From SMWC01 sp963581225 (GTDB lineage: Bacteria > Pseudomonadota > Gammaproteobacteria > Steroidobacterales > Rariloculaceae), in assembly GCA_963581225.1 (NCBI GenBank), contig CAUZMW010000005.1, forward strand, positions 1 through 38,497: a DNA stretch of 38,497 nucleotides. The letters run 5' to 3'. Numbering within the stretch: the first letter of the stretch is position 1; each line of letters begins with the position of its first letter. Below, in pieces: positions 25,397 to 33,595 of this stretch. The notes under the pieces are model-generated. The model was not told where the DNA came from and did no database searches. It saw nothing but the letters and a program-made list of their open reading frames with translations. The position numbers and the translations under genes are program-made.

Positions 25397-26053
25397 ATGG
25401 ATCAAGATGCCAAGAAACGCTTGGCGGCAGCGGCAGCAATCGCAGAGATCGAGGTCGGGATGTCGCTGGGGGTCGGCACCGGTAGCACGGTGAACTTCTT
25501 TATCGACGCCTTGGCCGAGAAGGCCGGGCACCTGACGACGGTCGTCTCAAGCTCCGAGGCATCCACCGAGAGACTGCAGAATCTGGGCATCGAGGTATCA
25601 GATCTTGCCAGCGCCGGTGACCTGGATCTGTACGTCGATGGCGCGGATGAAGCGACAAAGCACCTGCATCTGATCAAAGGCGGAGGTGGAGCATTGACGC
25701 GCGAGAAAATTATTGCGGGCGCGTCGCGACGATTCATCTGCATCATTGACGACACCAAACTTGTCGGCATATTGGGCAAATTCCCGCTCCCCGTCGAGGT
25801 CATCCCGATGGCGCGTTCGTTCGTCGCCAGGCAGCTCGTCAAGGCGGGCGGTCAACCGATCTGGCGGGAGAATTTCTTGACCGATAACGGCAATCACATT
25901 CTGGACGTCCACAATCTGAAGATACCGAGTCCGCTGGAAGTCGAGAATAGTCTGAATCAGATCCCCGGCGTGGTCACGATCGGCCTATTCGCGCAGAGAA
26001 GTGCCGACGTATTGCTCGTCAGCACAGACGACGGTGTCAAAGAGATGCGCTAG
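25397..26053 (+). CDS. rpiA: ribose-5-phosphate isomerase A
   Basis: 218 residues (E. coli 219). It interconverts ribose-5-phosphate and ribulose-5-phosphate. Conserved parts are LGVGTGSTVNFFIDAL, the active-site DLYVDGADEA, LIKGGGGALTREKI and the C-terminal IPGVVTIGLFA. GGTGGTG just upstream of the ATG can serve as ribosome binding site. Since the terminator sits right before it, either read-through or a promoter overlapping the hairpin must drive it. The stop is TAG. Confidence 0.96.
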   Translation: MDQDAKKRLAAAAAIAEIEVGMSLGVGTGSTVNFFIDALAEKAGHLTTVVSSSEASTERLQNLGIEVSDLASAGDLDLYVDGADEATKHLHLIKGGGGALTREKIIAGASRRFICIIDDTKLVGILGKFPLPVEVIPMARSFVARQLVKAGGQPIWRENFLTDNGNHILDVHNLKIPSPLEVENSLNQIPGVVTIGLFAQRSADVLLVSTDDGVKEMR

Positions 26054-26078
26054 CCCGGCCGGTGGCCCGGCAAACAAA

Positions 26079-26152
26079 TGGCTGGGGGAGAGGGATTCGA
26101 ACCCCCGCTGTCGGAGTCAGAGTCCGAAGTCCTACCACTAGACGATCCCCCA
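26079..26152 (-). tRNA. glnV-like: tRNA-Gln (anticodon CTG)
   Basis: The minus strand folds as a full cloverleaf: acceptor TGGGGGA/TCCCCCA, D-arm with CTAGTGGTAGGAC, anticodon stem TCGGA/TCCGA around the loop CTCTGAC (anticodon CUG), a 4-base variable loop, and T-arm GGGGG-TTCGAAT-CCCTC with one G-U pair. Discriminator G and CCA are encoded (26079-26081). The 5' TGGGG start with U1-A72 is typical of bacterial tRNA-Gln. It is placed 26 bases after rpiA on the other strand and just after rpsI on the same strand. Confidence 0.95.
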
Positions 26153-26171
26153 GTCGTGGGATCTATAACTA

Positions 26172-26564
26172 CTAGCGCTTGGAGTACTGCGTCGCTTTGC
26201 GGGCCTTACGAAGGCCGACCTTCTTACGCTCGACTTCCCTAGCATCCCGCGTGACAAATCCGGCTTTGCGCAGCGGTTGGCGCAGCGACTCATCGTACTC
26301 CATCAGCGCCCGTGTAATACCATGCCGAATCGCACCGGCTTGTCCCGTGGTGCCGCCGCCGCGAACGCTTACCTGGATATCGAACTTGCTCTCGAGCTGC
26401 GAGAGTTCCAGCGGCTGGCGGACGATCATTCGTGCTGTTTCTCTGCTGAAGAAGACATCCAGCGGTCGTCCGTTTACCTTGATCTCCCCTTTCCCGGGTC
26501 GCAAGAAGACTCTTGCCGCCGAGGTCTTTCTTCGGCCTGTTCCGTAGTAGGTGTCGGTGGCCAT
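26172..26564 (-). CDS. rpsI: 30S ribosomal protein S9
   Basis: 130 residues, as in E. coli. Start ATG 26564 gives MATDTYYGTGRRKTSAARVF, the family N-terminus; the frame runs on into rplM but is unconserved. GGGTTGQAGAIRHGITRAL and the basic C-terminal tail ending KATQYSKR (which reaches the ribosomal P site) are present. It follows rplM by four bases in the conserved rplM-rpsI operon; tRNA-Gln is next downstream. Confidence 0.97.
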   Translation of the reverse strand: MATDTYYGTGRRKTSAARVFLRPGKGEIKVNGRPLDVFFSRETARMIVRQPLELSQLESKFDIQVSVRGGGTTGQAGAIRHGITRALMEYDESLRQPLRKAGFVTRDAREVERKKVGLRKARKATQYSKR

Positions 26565-26568
26565 ACTC

Positions 26569-26997
26569 TTATAACTCCAGCGGATGAGGCTGTTGGGCCT
26601 GGTGCGGATGCTCGGTCCCACGAACGACTTTCAACTTCTTGAAAATTTGTCTTCCGAGCGAGTTCCGAGGCAGCATGCCTTTGACGGCACGCTCCAGTAC
26701 CAGCTCTGGCGCACGCTCCAGGAGATGCTCGAGGGACTCGGACTTAAGATTACCGATATAGCCGGTATGCCGATAATAAATCTTATCTTGTAACTTGGCC
26801 CCGGTGACCCGGATTTTCTCAGCATTGATCACGACGATATAGTCGCCTGTGTCTACGTGTGGGGTGTACTCGGGCTTGTGCTTTCCTCGCAGGCGCCGGG
26901 CGATCTCCGACGCCAGCCGGCCAAGCGTTTTACCGCTCGCGTCTACGAGAAACCAGTCGTGCCGGACTTCTGCCGGCTTAGCCGAGAATGTCTTCAT
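26569..26997 (-). CDS. rplM: 50S ribosomal protein L13
   Basis: 142 residues, identical in length to E. coli L13. It shows WFLVDASGKTLGRLASEIAR, LRGKHKPEYTPHVDTGDYI, the YYRHTGYIGNLK motif and AVKGMLPRNSLGR. First gene of the rplM-rpsI operon. A good promoter (TTGCAA, 17 bases, TAATAT) lies 45-73 bases upstream and shares its -35 with the divergent coq7 promoter. Confidence 0.97.
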   Translation of the reverse strand: MKTFSAKPAEVRHDWFLVDASGKTLGRLASEIARRLRGKHKPEYTPHVDTGDYIVVINAEKIRVTGAKLQDKIYYRHTGYIGNLKSESLEHLLERAPELVLERAVKGMLPRNSLGRQIFKKLKVVRGTEHPHQAQQPHPLEL

Positions 26998-27041
26998 AAG
27001 CTGTTTGGGGTTCGGGCCAGACCGCCGACCAAAGAGGCGGG

Positions 27042-27070
27042 ATATTACGCGCCTGTTCAGGCCCTTGCAA
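27042..27070 (-). promoter_or_regulatory. promoter of rplM-rpsI
   Basis: On the minus strand TTGCAA (27070-27065), a 17-base spacer and TAATAT (27047-27042). The predicted transcript has a leader of about 38 bases. The -35 hexamer is a palindrome also used by the opposite coq7 promoter. Confidence 0.6.
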
Positions 27071-27091
27071 GGCGTTACCGGTAGCTATAAT
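27065..27091 (+). promoter_or_regulatory. promoter of coq7
   Basis: TTGCAA (27065-27070), a short 15-base spacer and a consensus TATAAT (27086-27091), followed by six bases (GGCCCC) and ATG 27098. The transcript would be leaderless. Confidence 0.55.
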
Positions 27092-27097
27092 GGCCCC

Positions 27098-27736
27098 ATG
27101 ACCCGAAGAATCAGCTGGCAGGATCGGCTCGTCGCGGCCGCGGACCAGGCGTTGCGTACGCTGACCGATCCACCCGAGGCAGCGCGCCCATCGCCGGCGG
27201 AAGGCCTCGACGAGCCTGAGTTTTCCGCGGAGGAGCGGCGGATGAGCAGCGCCCTGATGCGCGTCAACCACGCAGGCGAGATCGCCGCGCAGGCGCTCTA
27301 CAGCGGCCAATCGGTCATGGCCCGCGCAGCGAAGACGCGCGATCAACTGCTCGAGGCAGCGGCCGAGGAACAGGATCATCTCGCCTGGTGTGCGCAACGA
27401 ATCTCTGAACTGGAAGGCCGTAGGAGCCTGCTCGATCCAGTCTGGTATGGAGGAAGCTTTCTGCTGGGCATGTTGGCTGGCAGCGCCGGGGACAAGGTGA
27501 GCTTAGGATTCATCGCCGAGACCGAACGCCAGGTCGAAGCGCATATAAAGGATCATCTGGGGCGACTGCCTGCCGAAGACGCAAGAAGTAAAGCCATTCT
27601 CGATAAGATGGCCACGGACGAGGCGCATCACGCGACGACCGCGAGGTTATCGGGAGGAATCGAGCTTCCTCGCCCGATCCGGTCTTTGATGGCACTGGGA
27701 GGCAAGTTTTTGCGTCGTACGGCGCTCTGGGTGTGA
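27098..27736 (+). CDS. coq7: 2-polyprenyl-3-methyl-6-methoxy-1,4-benzoquinone monooxygenase
   Basis: 212 residues. Coq7 is the di-iron hydroxylase that adds the last hydroxyl to the ubiquinone ring in many bacteria (instead of UbiF). The iron ligands appear in two repeats: Glu in MRVNHAGEIAAQAL, the ExxH of EEQDHLAWC, Glu in FIAETERQVEAHI, and EAHH in TDEAHHATT. ATG 27098 gives the usual Coq7 N-terminus (QDRLVAAADQALRTL). The frame is open far upstream over rplM but that part is not family-like. Together with UbiH and UbiI nearby this gives the three ring hydroxylases. It is followed by a crp-type gene, as near Pseudomonas vfr. Confidence 0.93.
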   Translation: MTRRISWQDRLVAAADQALRTLTDPPEAARPSPAEGLDEPEFSAEERRMSSALMRVNHAGEIAAQALYSGQSVMARAAKTRDQLLEAAAEEQDHLAWCAQRISELEGRRSLLDPVWYGGSFLLGMLAGSAGDKVSLGFIAETERQVEAHIKDHLGRLPAEDARSKAILDKMATDEAHHATTARLSGGIELPRPIRSLMALGGKFLRRTALWV

Positions 27737-27739
27737 ACT

Positions 27740-28421
27740 ACGTCACAACCTGGACCCCTGAGCGAAATTCCCGCGATAAATCGCTTTCTAAGCTACTGTC
27801 GCGTACGCACAGTTCCCGCCAAGACCGTCATGATTCATGCCGGCGACCTGCCTGATGTGATGTATTACATCGTGTCCGGCTCCTTTGAGGTCATGATTTG
27901 AAGACGAGGACGGCAACGAAATGGTCTTGGCCTACCTGAACAAGGGCCAGTTCTTCGGCGAGATGGGCCTGTTCTACGAGCAACCGACTCGAAGTGCATG
28001 GGTCAGAACGCGGACCGGAAGCGAAATCGCCGAGATGACCTATCCACGCTTTCGACAGATCGCCTCTGAGAGTCCCGGACTGATCTTCGAACTGGCCACG
28101 CAACTTGCTTCGAGACTGGACAGGACGAGCCGAAAATTAGGCGACCTGGCATTTATCGATGTCACAGGCCGAGTCGCTCACGCGATCATGGATCTGTGCA
28201 ATGAGCCCGACGCCATGACCCATCCGGACGGCATGCAGATAAAGGTGTCCCGCCAGGAGCTCTCCAGGCTGGTTGGCTGTTCCCGAGAGATGGCAGGCCG
28301 CGTATTGAAGGTGCTAAAGGAGCAAGGCCTCGTCAGCGCGAGCGGCAAAACGATCGTCGTCTTTAACGCGCGCAGAGAGTTGCCGAAACTCCGCAGAGAA
28401 GCCATACGCCGACCGGCTTGA
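27740..28421 (+). pseudogene. crp: CRP/Vfr-type transcription regulator, frameshifted and without start codon
   Basis: The first frame reads SEIPAINRFLSYCRVRTVPA and continues VMYYIVSGSFEVMI, the cAMP-binding beta-roll, then hits TGA at 27899-27901. Removing one T from the run at 27897-27899 restores EDEDGNEMVLAYLNKGQFFG, EMGLFYEQPTRSAWVRTRTG and the C-terminal helix-turn-helix SRQELSRLVGCSREMAGRVL. The cAMP pocket FFGEMGLF and the PTRSAWV arginine-serine pair are present. The frame has no ATG, GTG or TTG near its beginning: ACG at 27740 (four bases after the coq7 stop) or CTG at 27758 are the only candidates. Either a decayed crp or sequence errors; the 166-residue part from 27921 lacks half of the cAMP domain. 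Confidence 0.82.
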
Positions 28422-28422
28422 G

Positions 28423-29223
28423 CTACTTGAAGCTTCGGTGGGTCTTGACCCGCTCATAGGCGGCACGGATCTCCTGGGTCTTTTCTTCGGCCACACGCTT
28501 CATCGACTGCGGTAAACCCCGGGCGACCAGCTTGTCGGGATGATGTTGATTCATCAGCCGTCTGTAAGCGCGCTTCACCTCTTGATTGGTCGCGCTGGAG
28601 TCCAGACCGAGAACCCGAAAGGCGTCCTCCAAGCCGACCTGCTTATCGTGCGCGCCGCCGGCGCGAAACTGCTGGGCGCGAATCAATGCTTCAATCTGGG
28701 CGAGCTCCACCCGGCCCATACCGAGAGATCTTGCCACAATCCATAGCAGCTCTCGCTTCTTCTTACTGATCGACCCGGTCATCAACGCGGCCTGCATCTG
28801 AATTTCCATGAAGGCTCTGATCAGCTCACGGTGGCCACGCAGTCGATCGTGCAGCGTCCCCAGGCTCTCAGACCGACGAAATGCCGCGCTCTTACCCGCC
28901 GTGAAATGCGCGATCGCCTGTTGAACCTGCTCGGGAGACAACGCCATGCTATGCATGATCCGGCGAGCTACCCGAACCTCCTCCTCTGAAACCCGTCCGT
29001 CGACCTTGGCGATGTGTCCCATCAACAGGAAGGTGGATTCGAAGAACAGTTGCTGAATTTTCGCCGAGCCGAATCCCACGCGCCCGCCAGCTGCCTGCCG
29101 GGCACCCAACCCGATATCGAACTGATGCCCGAGCATGACGCCCAGCGCCAAACCCACTAGACGGAACGGACCAGCCACGGCATAGCCCAGAACGCCTCCG
29201 ACCGCCTTACCGATCCACTGCAT
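28423..29223 (-). CDS. djlA: DnaJ-like membrane co-chaperone DjlA
   Basis: 266 residues (E. coli 271). An N-terminal hydrophobic segment with glycine motifs (GKAVGGVLGYAVAGP, LVGLALGVMLG) is the dimerising transmembrane part. Residues 55-170 are a TerB-like helical domain (LMGHIAKVDGRVSEEEV). The C-terminal J-domain (about 200-266) has the HPD triplet in LMNQHHPDKLVARG. DjlA stimulates DnaK and, in E. coli, induces the Rcs response when overproduced. It converges with the crp-type gene, one base apart, and diverges from purC. Confidence 0.94.
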   Translation of the reverse strand: MQWIGKAVGGVLGYAVAGPFRLVGLALGVMLGHQFDIGLGARQAAGGRVGFGSAKIQQLFFESTFLLMGHIAKVDGRVSEEEVRVARRIMHSMALSPEQVQQAIAHFTAGKSAAFRRSESLGTLHDRLRGHRELIRAFMEIQMQAALMTGSISKKKRELLWIVARSLGMGRVELAQIEALIRAQQFRAGGAHDKQVGLEDAFRVLGLDSSATNQEVKRAYRRLMNQHHPDKLVARGLPQSMKRVAEEKTQEIRAAYERVKTHRSFK

Positions 29224-29366
29224 ATCGTTCGACGGAGATGCTACTCGGGCGAGGTTCTGAGTTGCCGTATTTCATACTGGAGTTGCTGACGGACCACTTG
29301 ACGAGTCATTATCGCTTTTTACATCCCTACCGTTCATTTGCCAAGCCCCGAAAGACGCCATCGTTT

Positions 29367-30263
29367 ATGACTGAGCTGCCAACTGATGCCGTGTCAGAGT
29401 CCAATCTGACGAGCCTAGATCTAGTCGCCCGTGGAAAGGTGCGCGACATCTACCGTGTCGATGACGACCATCTACTGATCGTCGCCAGTGACCGTATCTC
29501 CGCCTTCGATGTCGTACTCCCAGATCCGATTCCGGGCAAGGGTATCGCGCTAACGGCGATTTCGAATTTCTGGTTCGAGCGACTCGGGCACGTCGTGCCG
29601 AATCATCTGACCGGTATCGATCCGCTTAGCGTCCTGCAAGATACGCGGGACCACGCCGTCGTCGCGGGACGATCCGTCGTCGTGAAACGCCTCAACCCCC
29701 TGCCCGTGGAAGCAGTCGTTCGCGGCTATCTGATCGGCTCCGGCTGGAAGGACTACCGCGCATCGGGCAGCGTCAGCGGCATCCCCCTGCCCCCGGGCCT
29801 GGAGCTTGCAGAACAACTTCGCGAACCGATCTTTACGCCGAGCACGAAGGCGGCTGTAGGCGGGCATGACGAGAACATCTCTGCCGACGATGTCGACTCG
29901 TTGATAGGTAACGAGCTCAGACAACGCGTGTCCGACCTCTCACTGCAACTCTATTCAGAGGCGACGCAGTACGCTCGAGAATGCGGCATTATCATAGCGG
30001 ACACGAAGTTCGAGTTCGGCCTCGATGACGACGGAGATCTGTATCTGATCGACGAGCTATTCACGCCCGACTCGTCACGATTCTGGCCGGTCGCGAGTTA
30101 TGAACCGGGCTCTTCCCCGCAGAGTTTCGACAAGCAATACGTTCGCGACTATCTCGAAACATTGGACTGGGACAAGAACCCCCCAGGGCCCCATCTTCCG
30201 TCACTTGTAATCGAGCGAACTCGCGAGAAATACGGCGAAGCCTTCGATCGTCTGAACCGATGA
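29367..30263 (+). CDS. purC: phosphoribosylaminoimidazole-succinocarboxamide synthase (long form)
   Basis: 298 residues from ATG 29367. PurC joins CAIR and aspartate with ATP in purine synthesis. The sequence has VARGKVRDIYRVDDDHLLIV, ASDRISAFDVVLPDPIPGKG, VVRGYLIGSGWKDY, and IIADTKFEFGLDDDG. At about 300 residues this is the long type (as in yeast ADE1 and many actinobacteria) rather than the 237-residue E. coli form. An in-frame upstream extension to 29238 is not conserved. There is no clear Shine-Dalgarno; a weak TTGACG at 29298 could be a -35. Confidence 0.95.
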   Translation: MTELPTDAVSESNLTSLDLVARGKVRDIYRVDDDHLLIVASDRISAFDVVLPDPIPGKGIALTAISNFWFERLGHVVPNHLTGIDPLSVLQDTRDHAVVAGRSVVVKRLNPLPVEAVVRGYLIGSGWKDYRASGSVSGIPLPPGLELAEQLREPIFTPSTKAAVGGHDENISADDVDSLIGNELRQRVSDLSLQLYSEATQYARECGIIIADTKFEFGLDDDGDLYLIDELFTPDSSRFWPVASYEPGSSPQSFDKQYVRDYLETLDWDKNPPGPHLPSLVIERTREKYGEAFDRLNR

Positions 30264-30303
30264 GCTTGCGCCTGCATTTGCCGTAACGTGACGGAGTCCG
30301 CTA

Positions 30304-31636
30304 ATGGAGCAGCTTAACCGGCGCATTCGAGCCTGGCTTTGGCTTCCGGATTTACCGGCAGTACTCTGGCGACGGAACCTACTGATCGTCGCGCGCTTCG
30401 TTTACGCCCTGATCAAAGAACTCGCATCGGGCGAACTCAGCCTGCGCGCGATAAGTTTAGTGTATACCACCATGCTCGCGATTGTGCCGTTGTTGGCGTT
30501 GAGCTTCTCGATTCTGAAGGGCCTCGGCTTCCACCGGCAAATGGAACCTCTGCTACAGAGCGTCCTCGCACCCCTTGGTCCACGCAGCGAGGAACTGACT
30601 GCCACGATCATCGGCTTCGTCGATAACGTGCAGGGCTCGGCGCTCGCGGGCGTGAGCCTGACGTTGCTACTCCTGACGGCCTTTTCCTTGGCGCAGAAAG
30701 TCGAGAATAGCTTTAATTTCGTGTGGCGAGTCGATCGCCCGCGCAGCTTTGGCCGCCGGTTCAGCGAGTACCTGAGCGTAATGCTCGCGGGCCCCGTGAT
30801 CATGAGTATAGCCATGGGCATGCTGGCGACGATTTAGAATGCCTCGATCGTCGACCGGCTGCGCGCGGTGGAGCCGCTCGGGAGTCTGGTGGTCAGTGCG
30901 ACGGAGCTCACACCCTATGTGCTGGTGATCGGTACATTCAGTTTTCTCTATGCCTTCGTACCGAATGCGAAAGTGCGGATTCGAACCACGCTGATCGGAG
31001 GAGTGCTCGCGGGTATCGTCTGGGTCGGCAGCGGCAAACTGTTCGCGGAATTCGTCGCCGGCACCGACCGTACCATCGTTATCTACTCTGGTTTCGCTAT
31101 CGTGATCTTCGGCATGCTATGGCTCTACTTCTCCTGGTTGATTCTGCTGCTCGGCGCACAATTTACCTTCTACTATCAGAACCGCGATTACCTTCGTCTC
31201 GAGAGGCGCACACCGAACGTGTCGAACGAATTTACAGAGCGTTTGGCCATCAACGTGATGTTGCTCGTGGCGCAGAAGAAAGAGGAACCTGCCGATGGCT
31301 GGGGAGTTCTGGGCCTGGCGGCCCGAATCGGTGCCCCACGGCATCTGCTAGAGCCCGTTGTCGGCGCGCTACGGGGAAGCCCGACTGCTCGTCGAGACCA
31401 CCGAGGAGCAGTTGATCCCTGCCAGGGATCTGCGCAGGATCGGCGCCGGTGAGATTCTCGCGGCCGTCCGTACATCGGCCGGGGACATACAATCGACGCA
31501 CCCGACTCAGTGGAACGCTACGGTATAAGCCGTCGCCGAGCACGTCGATGCGGCCGTGTCCGAGGCGGTAAATTCTCGTTCTCTGGCTGACCTAGTCGAT
31601 GAAGACGCCGCGCAAGCACAGGCGAAGTCGCCGTAG
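30304..31636 (+). pseudogene. YihY/BrkB family membrane protein, broken by three lesions
   Basis: ATG 30304 is preceded by GGAG. The first part shows the family start (SLVYTTMLAIVPLLALSFSI) and several membrane helices, then an in-frame TAG at 30835-30837 after MAMGMLATI. The same frame continues through four more helices (VVSATELTPYVLVIGTFSFL, FGMLWLYFSWLILLLGAQFT). A one-base gain in the G-run at 31373-31376 shifts the frame; the restored frame reads EARLLVETTEEQLIPARDLR and meets TAA at 31526-31528, then runs on to TAG 31634. With lesions repaired it would be about 443 residues, normal for BrkB proteins with the C-terminal cytoplasmic part. Function of the family is not established; it is not an RNase BN despite old naming. 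Confidence 0.87.
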
Positions 31637-31645
31637 CGAAAACCG

Positions 31646-32977
31646 TTAGTGGCCGGCGACCGTCAGACCCTCGACGAGAACCGATCCACAGCGGACCGTC
31701 CCGCGAACATCGATGTCGGAACCGACCGCCTGGATACCCAGAAACAGATCCTTCAGGTTGCCCGCGATCGTAACTTCGTGGACCGGGTACACGATCTCAC
31801 CGTTCTCAACCCAGAAGCCCGCTGCGCCGCGTGAGTAGTCTCCGGTGACCGTGTTGACGCCCTGCCCGAGCAGTTCCCCAACCAAGAAAACTCCCGGCAG
31901 ATCGCCGAGCAGTTGCTGCAGCGAACCGGCTGTGGGTCTGACGACGAGATTATGAATGCCGCCTGCATTCGCGGTCGTCTCCAGCCCCAGGCGCCGAGCA
32001 GAGTAACTCGACAAGACGTAGCCTTGCAGAACCCCCGCGTCGATCAGTTTTCGCTGGCGAGTTGCGACGCCGTCGCTATCGAACGGTGCACTGGCCATCG
32101 CGCCGAGAATAAACGGATCCTCGTCGATCTCGATAAACTCAGGAAATATCCGATCACCGCATGCATCCAACAAGAAGGACGCTTCCCGGTATTGGCTCGT
32201 TCCCCGGATTGCAGAGATAAGATGACCGAACAGACCCCGCGCGACCTCCGCCGGATAGACGACCGGCACCTGCCTCGTTGAGAACTGCCTGGCTCCCAAG
32301 CGACGCAGCGTCCGTTGCGCCGCCTCCGTCCCGACGTGCTCCGGTGTTTCGAGAAACTCGGCGTTTCTTGCGGCCGTTACCCAGTAGTCGCGCTCCAATG
32401 CGTCCTCGCCCTCCGCAACAACGCCGCAGCTAAGGCTGTGACTGGTGGTCGGGTAACCGCCGCAGAAGCCGTGACTATTGGCGTAGACCTGCACTCCTGC
32501 GCCCGTCGCTACGGATGCTCCCTCCGAGTTTTTGATCCTGGGATCGATCGCCCGCGCCGTATCCTCCGCTCGTCGCGCGAGCTCCTCCGCCGCTTCGACT
32601 GTCAGTTCCCACGGGTGATAGAGGTCCAGATCACGTATTTCCGTCGTCATCAACTGCTCGTCCGCGAGGCCGGCGTATTCGTCTTCTGCTGTGAAGCTCG
32701 CGATGCTCAGCGCTTTACGTGCGGTCGCTTCGAGCGCTGCAGGAGAGGACTGTGTCGTGCTGGCGGTCCCCTTTCGTCCCCCGACATACACGGTTATCGC
32801 CAATGTGCGATCGCGCTGCCGCTCGATCGACTCCAACTCGCCCATGCGCACGGCCACCGACAGTCCCTCGTCAAAACTCAGGCCCGCTTCGACCTGATCG
32901 GCACCGAGTGACCGTGCAACCACGACGGCGTCCGCTGCCGTGACCTGAAGAGACTTTTGCAGCTCGTGTGCGTCCAT
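31646..32977 (-). CDS. pmbA: metalloprotease PmbA (TldE)
   Basis: 443 residues from ATG 32977 (E. coli 450). PmbA forms a heterodimer with TldD that degrades unfolded or leader peptides, such as microcin precursors and CcdA. Conserved parts are FDEGLSVAVRMGELESIERQ, a long middle region, then SYSARRLGLETTANAGGIHN and GVNTVTGDYSRGAAGFWVENG. As expected for TldE it lacks the HExxxH metal site. AGGTAGG precedes the ATG and TAGAAT (33012-33007) is a plausible -10. It diverges from purE; its partner tldD lies at 35072. Confidence 0.95.
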   Translation of the reverse strand: MDAHELQKSLQVTAADAVVVARSLGADQVEAGLSFDEGLSVAVRMGELESIERQRDRTLAITVYVGGRKGTASTTQSSPAALEATARKALSIASFTAEDEYAGLADEQLMTTEIRDLDLYHPWELTVEAAEELARRAEDTARAIDPRIKNSEGASVATGAGVQVYANSHGFCGGYPTTSHSLSCGVVAEGEDALERDYWVTAARNAEFLETPEHVGTEAAQRTLRRLGARQFSTRQVPVVYPAEVARGLFGHLISAIRGTSQYREASFLLDACGDRIFPEFIEIDEDPFILGAMASAPFDSDGVATRQRKLIDAGVLQGYVLSSYSARRLGLETTANAGGIHNLVVRPTAGSLQQLLGDLPGVFLVGELLGQGVNTVTGDYSRGAAGFWVENGEIVYPVHEVTIAGNLKDLFLGIQAVGSDIDVRGTVRCGSVLVEGLTVAGH

Positions 32978-33019
32978 AAATCGCCTACCTAGTGAGTGAG
33001 AAGCTGATTCTAACTGCTG

Positions 33020-33025
33020 TACAAT
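33020..33025 (+). promoter_or_regulatory. -10-like TACAAT, six bases before purE
   Basis: TACAAT is followed by GCCCCG and ATG 33032. No Shine-Dalgarno and only a poor -35 are visible, so a leaderless transcript is possible. It overlaps the control region of the divergent pmbA gene. Confidence 0.45.
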
Positions 33026-33031
33026 GCCCCG

Positions 33032-33541
33032 ATGAAACCCCTGGTCGGAATAATTATGGGCTCGATGTCGGATTGGGACATCATGCGCCATACGGTGGAC
33101 ACCTGCGACGAGCTGGGAATTCCCAATGAAGTCCGGATCATTTCGGCGCACCGAACACCGGATCTGCTGTTCGAGTACGCCTCGAGTGCGTCCGAGCGTG
33201 GGCTGGAAGTGCTGATCGCGGCTGCGGGAGGCGCAGCCCATCTCGCGGGCGTCACCGCCGCGAAAACACAGCTACCCGTACTCGGCGTTCCGATGCAATC
33301 GCAAGCGCTGAACGGCATCGACTCGCTACTCTCCATGGTTCAGATGCCGGCCGGTATTCCTGTCGGCACCCTGGCCATCGGCAAGCCCGGAGCAATCAAC
33401 GCGGCTCTTCTGGCTGCCGCCATACTCGCTAATAAGCATGCCGCAATCTCGACGGCCCTGACCGAGTTCCGCGACAAGCAGACCGATCGCGGCCTGAACA
33501 CACCGGATCCTACCGCTACATCCGGATCTACTGGCCAGTAA
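33032..33541 (+). CDS. purE: 5-(carboxyamino)imidazole ribonucleotide mutase
   Basis: 169 residues. Class I PurE moves the carboxyl of N5-CAIR to C4 of the imidazole. Motifs: IMGSMSDWDIMRHTVDTCDE, the catalytic histidine in SAHRTPDLLFEYA, IAAAGGAAHLAGV and GVPMQSQALNGIDSLLSMVQ. The C-terminus (TPDPTATSGSTGQ) is unconserved. purK, the usual partner that makes N5-CAIR, is not downstream; the next gene is the ExeA-like pseudogene, so purK must be elsewhere. Confidence 0.96.
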   Translation: MKPLVGIIMGSMSDWDIMRHTVDTCDELGIPNEVRIISAHRTPDLLFEYASSASERGLEVLIAAAGGAAHLAGVTAAKTQLPVLGVPMQSQALNGIDSLLSMVQMPAGIPVGTLAIGKPGAINAALLAAAILANKHAAISTALTEFRDKQTDRGLNTPDPTATSGSTGQ

Positions 33542-33595
33542 AAAATAGGCGTTTAACGCACGCCCATCGAGACAGCTGAGTCATCCGGATAGCCG

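Noticed and set aside
29298..29324. Promoter for purC (TTGACG near 29298)
   Set aside because: The matching -10 is poor at any normal spacing, so I mention it only in the purC entry.
13089..30837. Reassigned or read-through TAG codons, since two broken genes contain in-frame TAG
   Set aside because: TAG ends surA, apaH, zapA and rpiA at the lengths normal for those families, and the broken genes also carry frameshifts, TGA or TAA.
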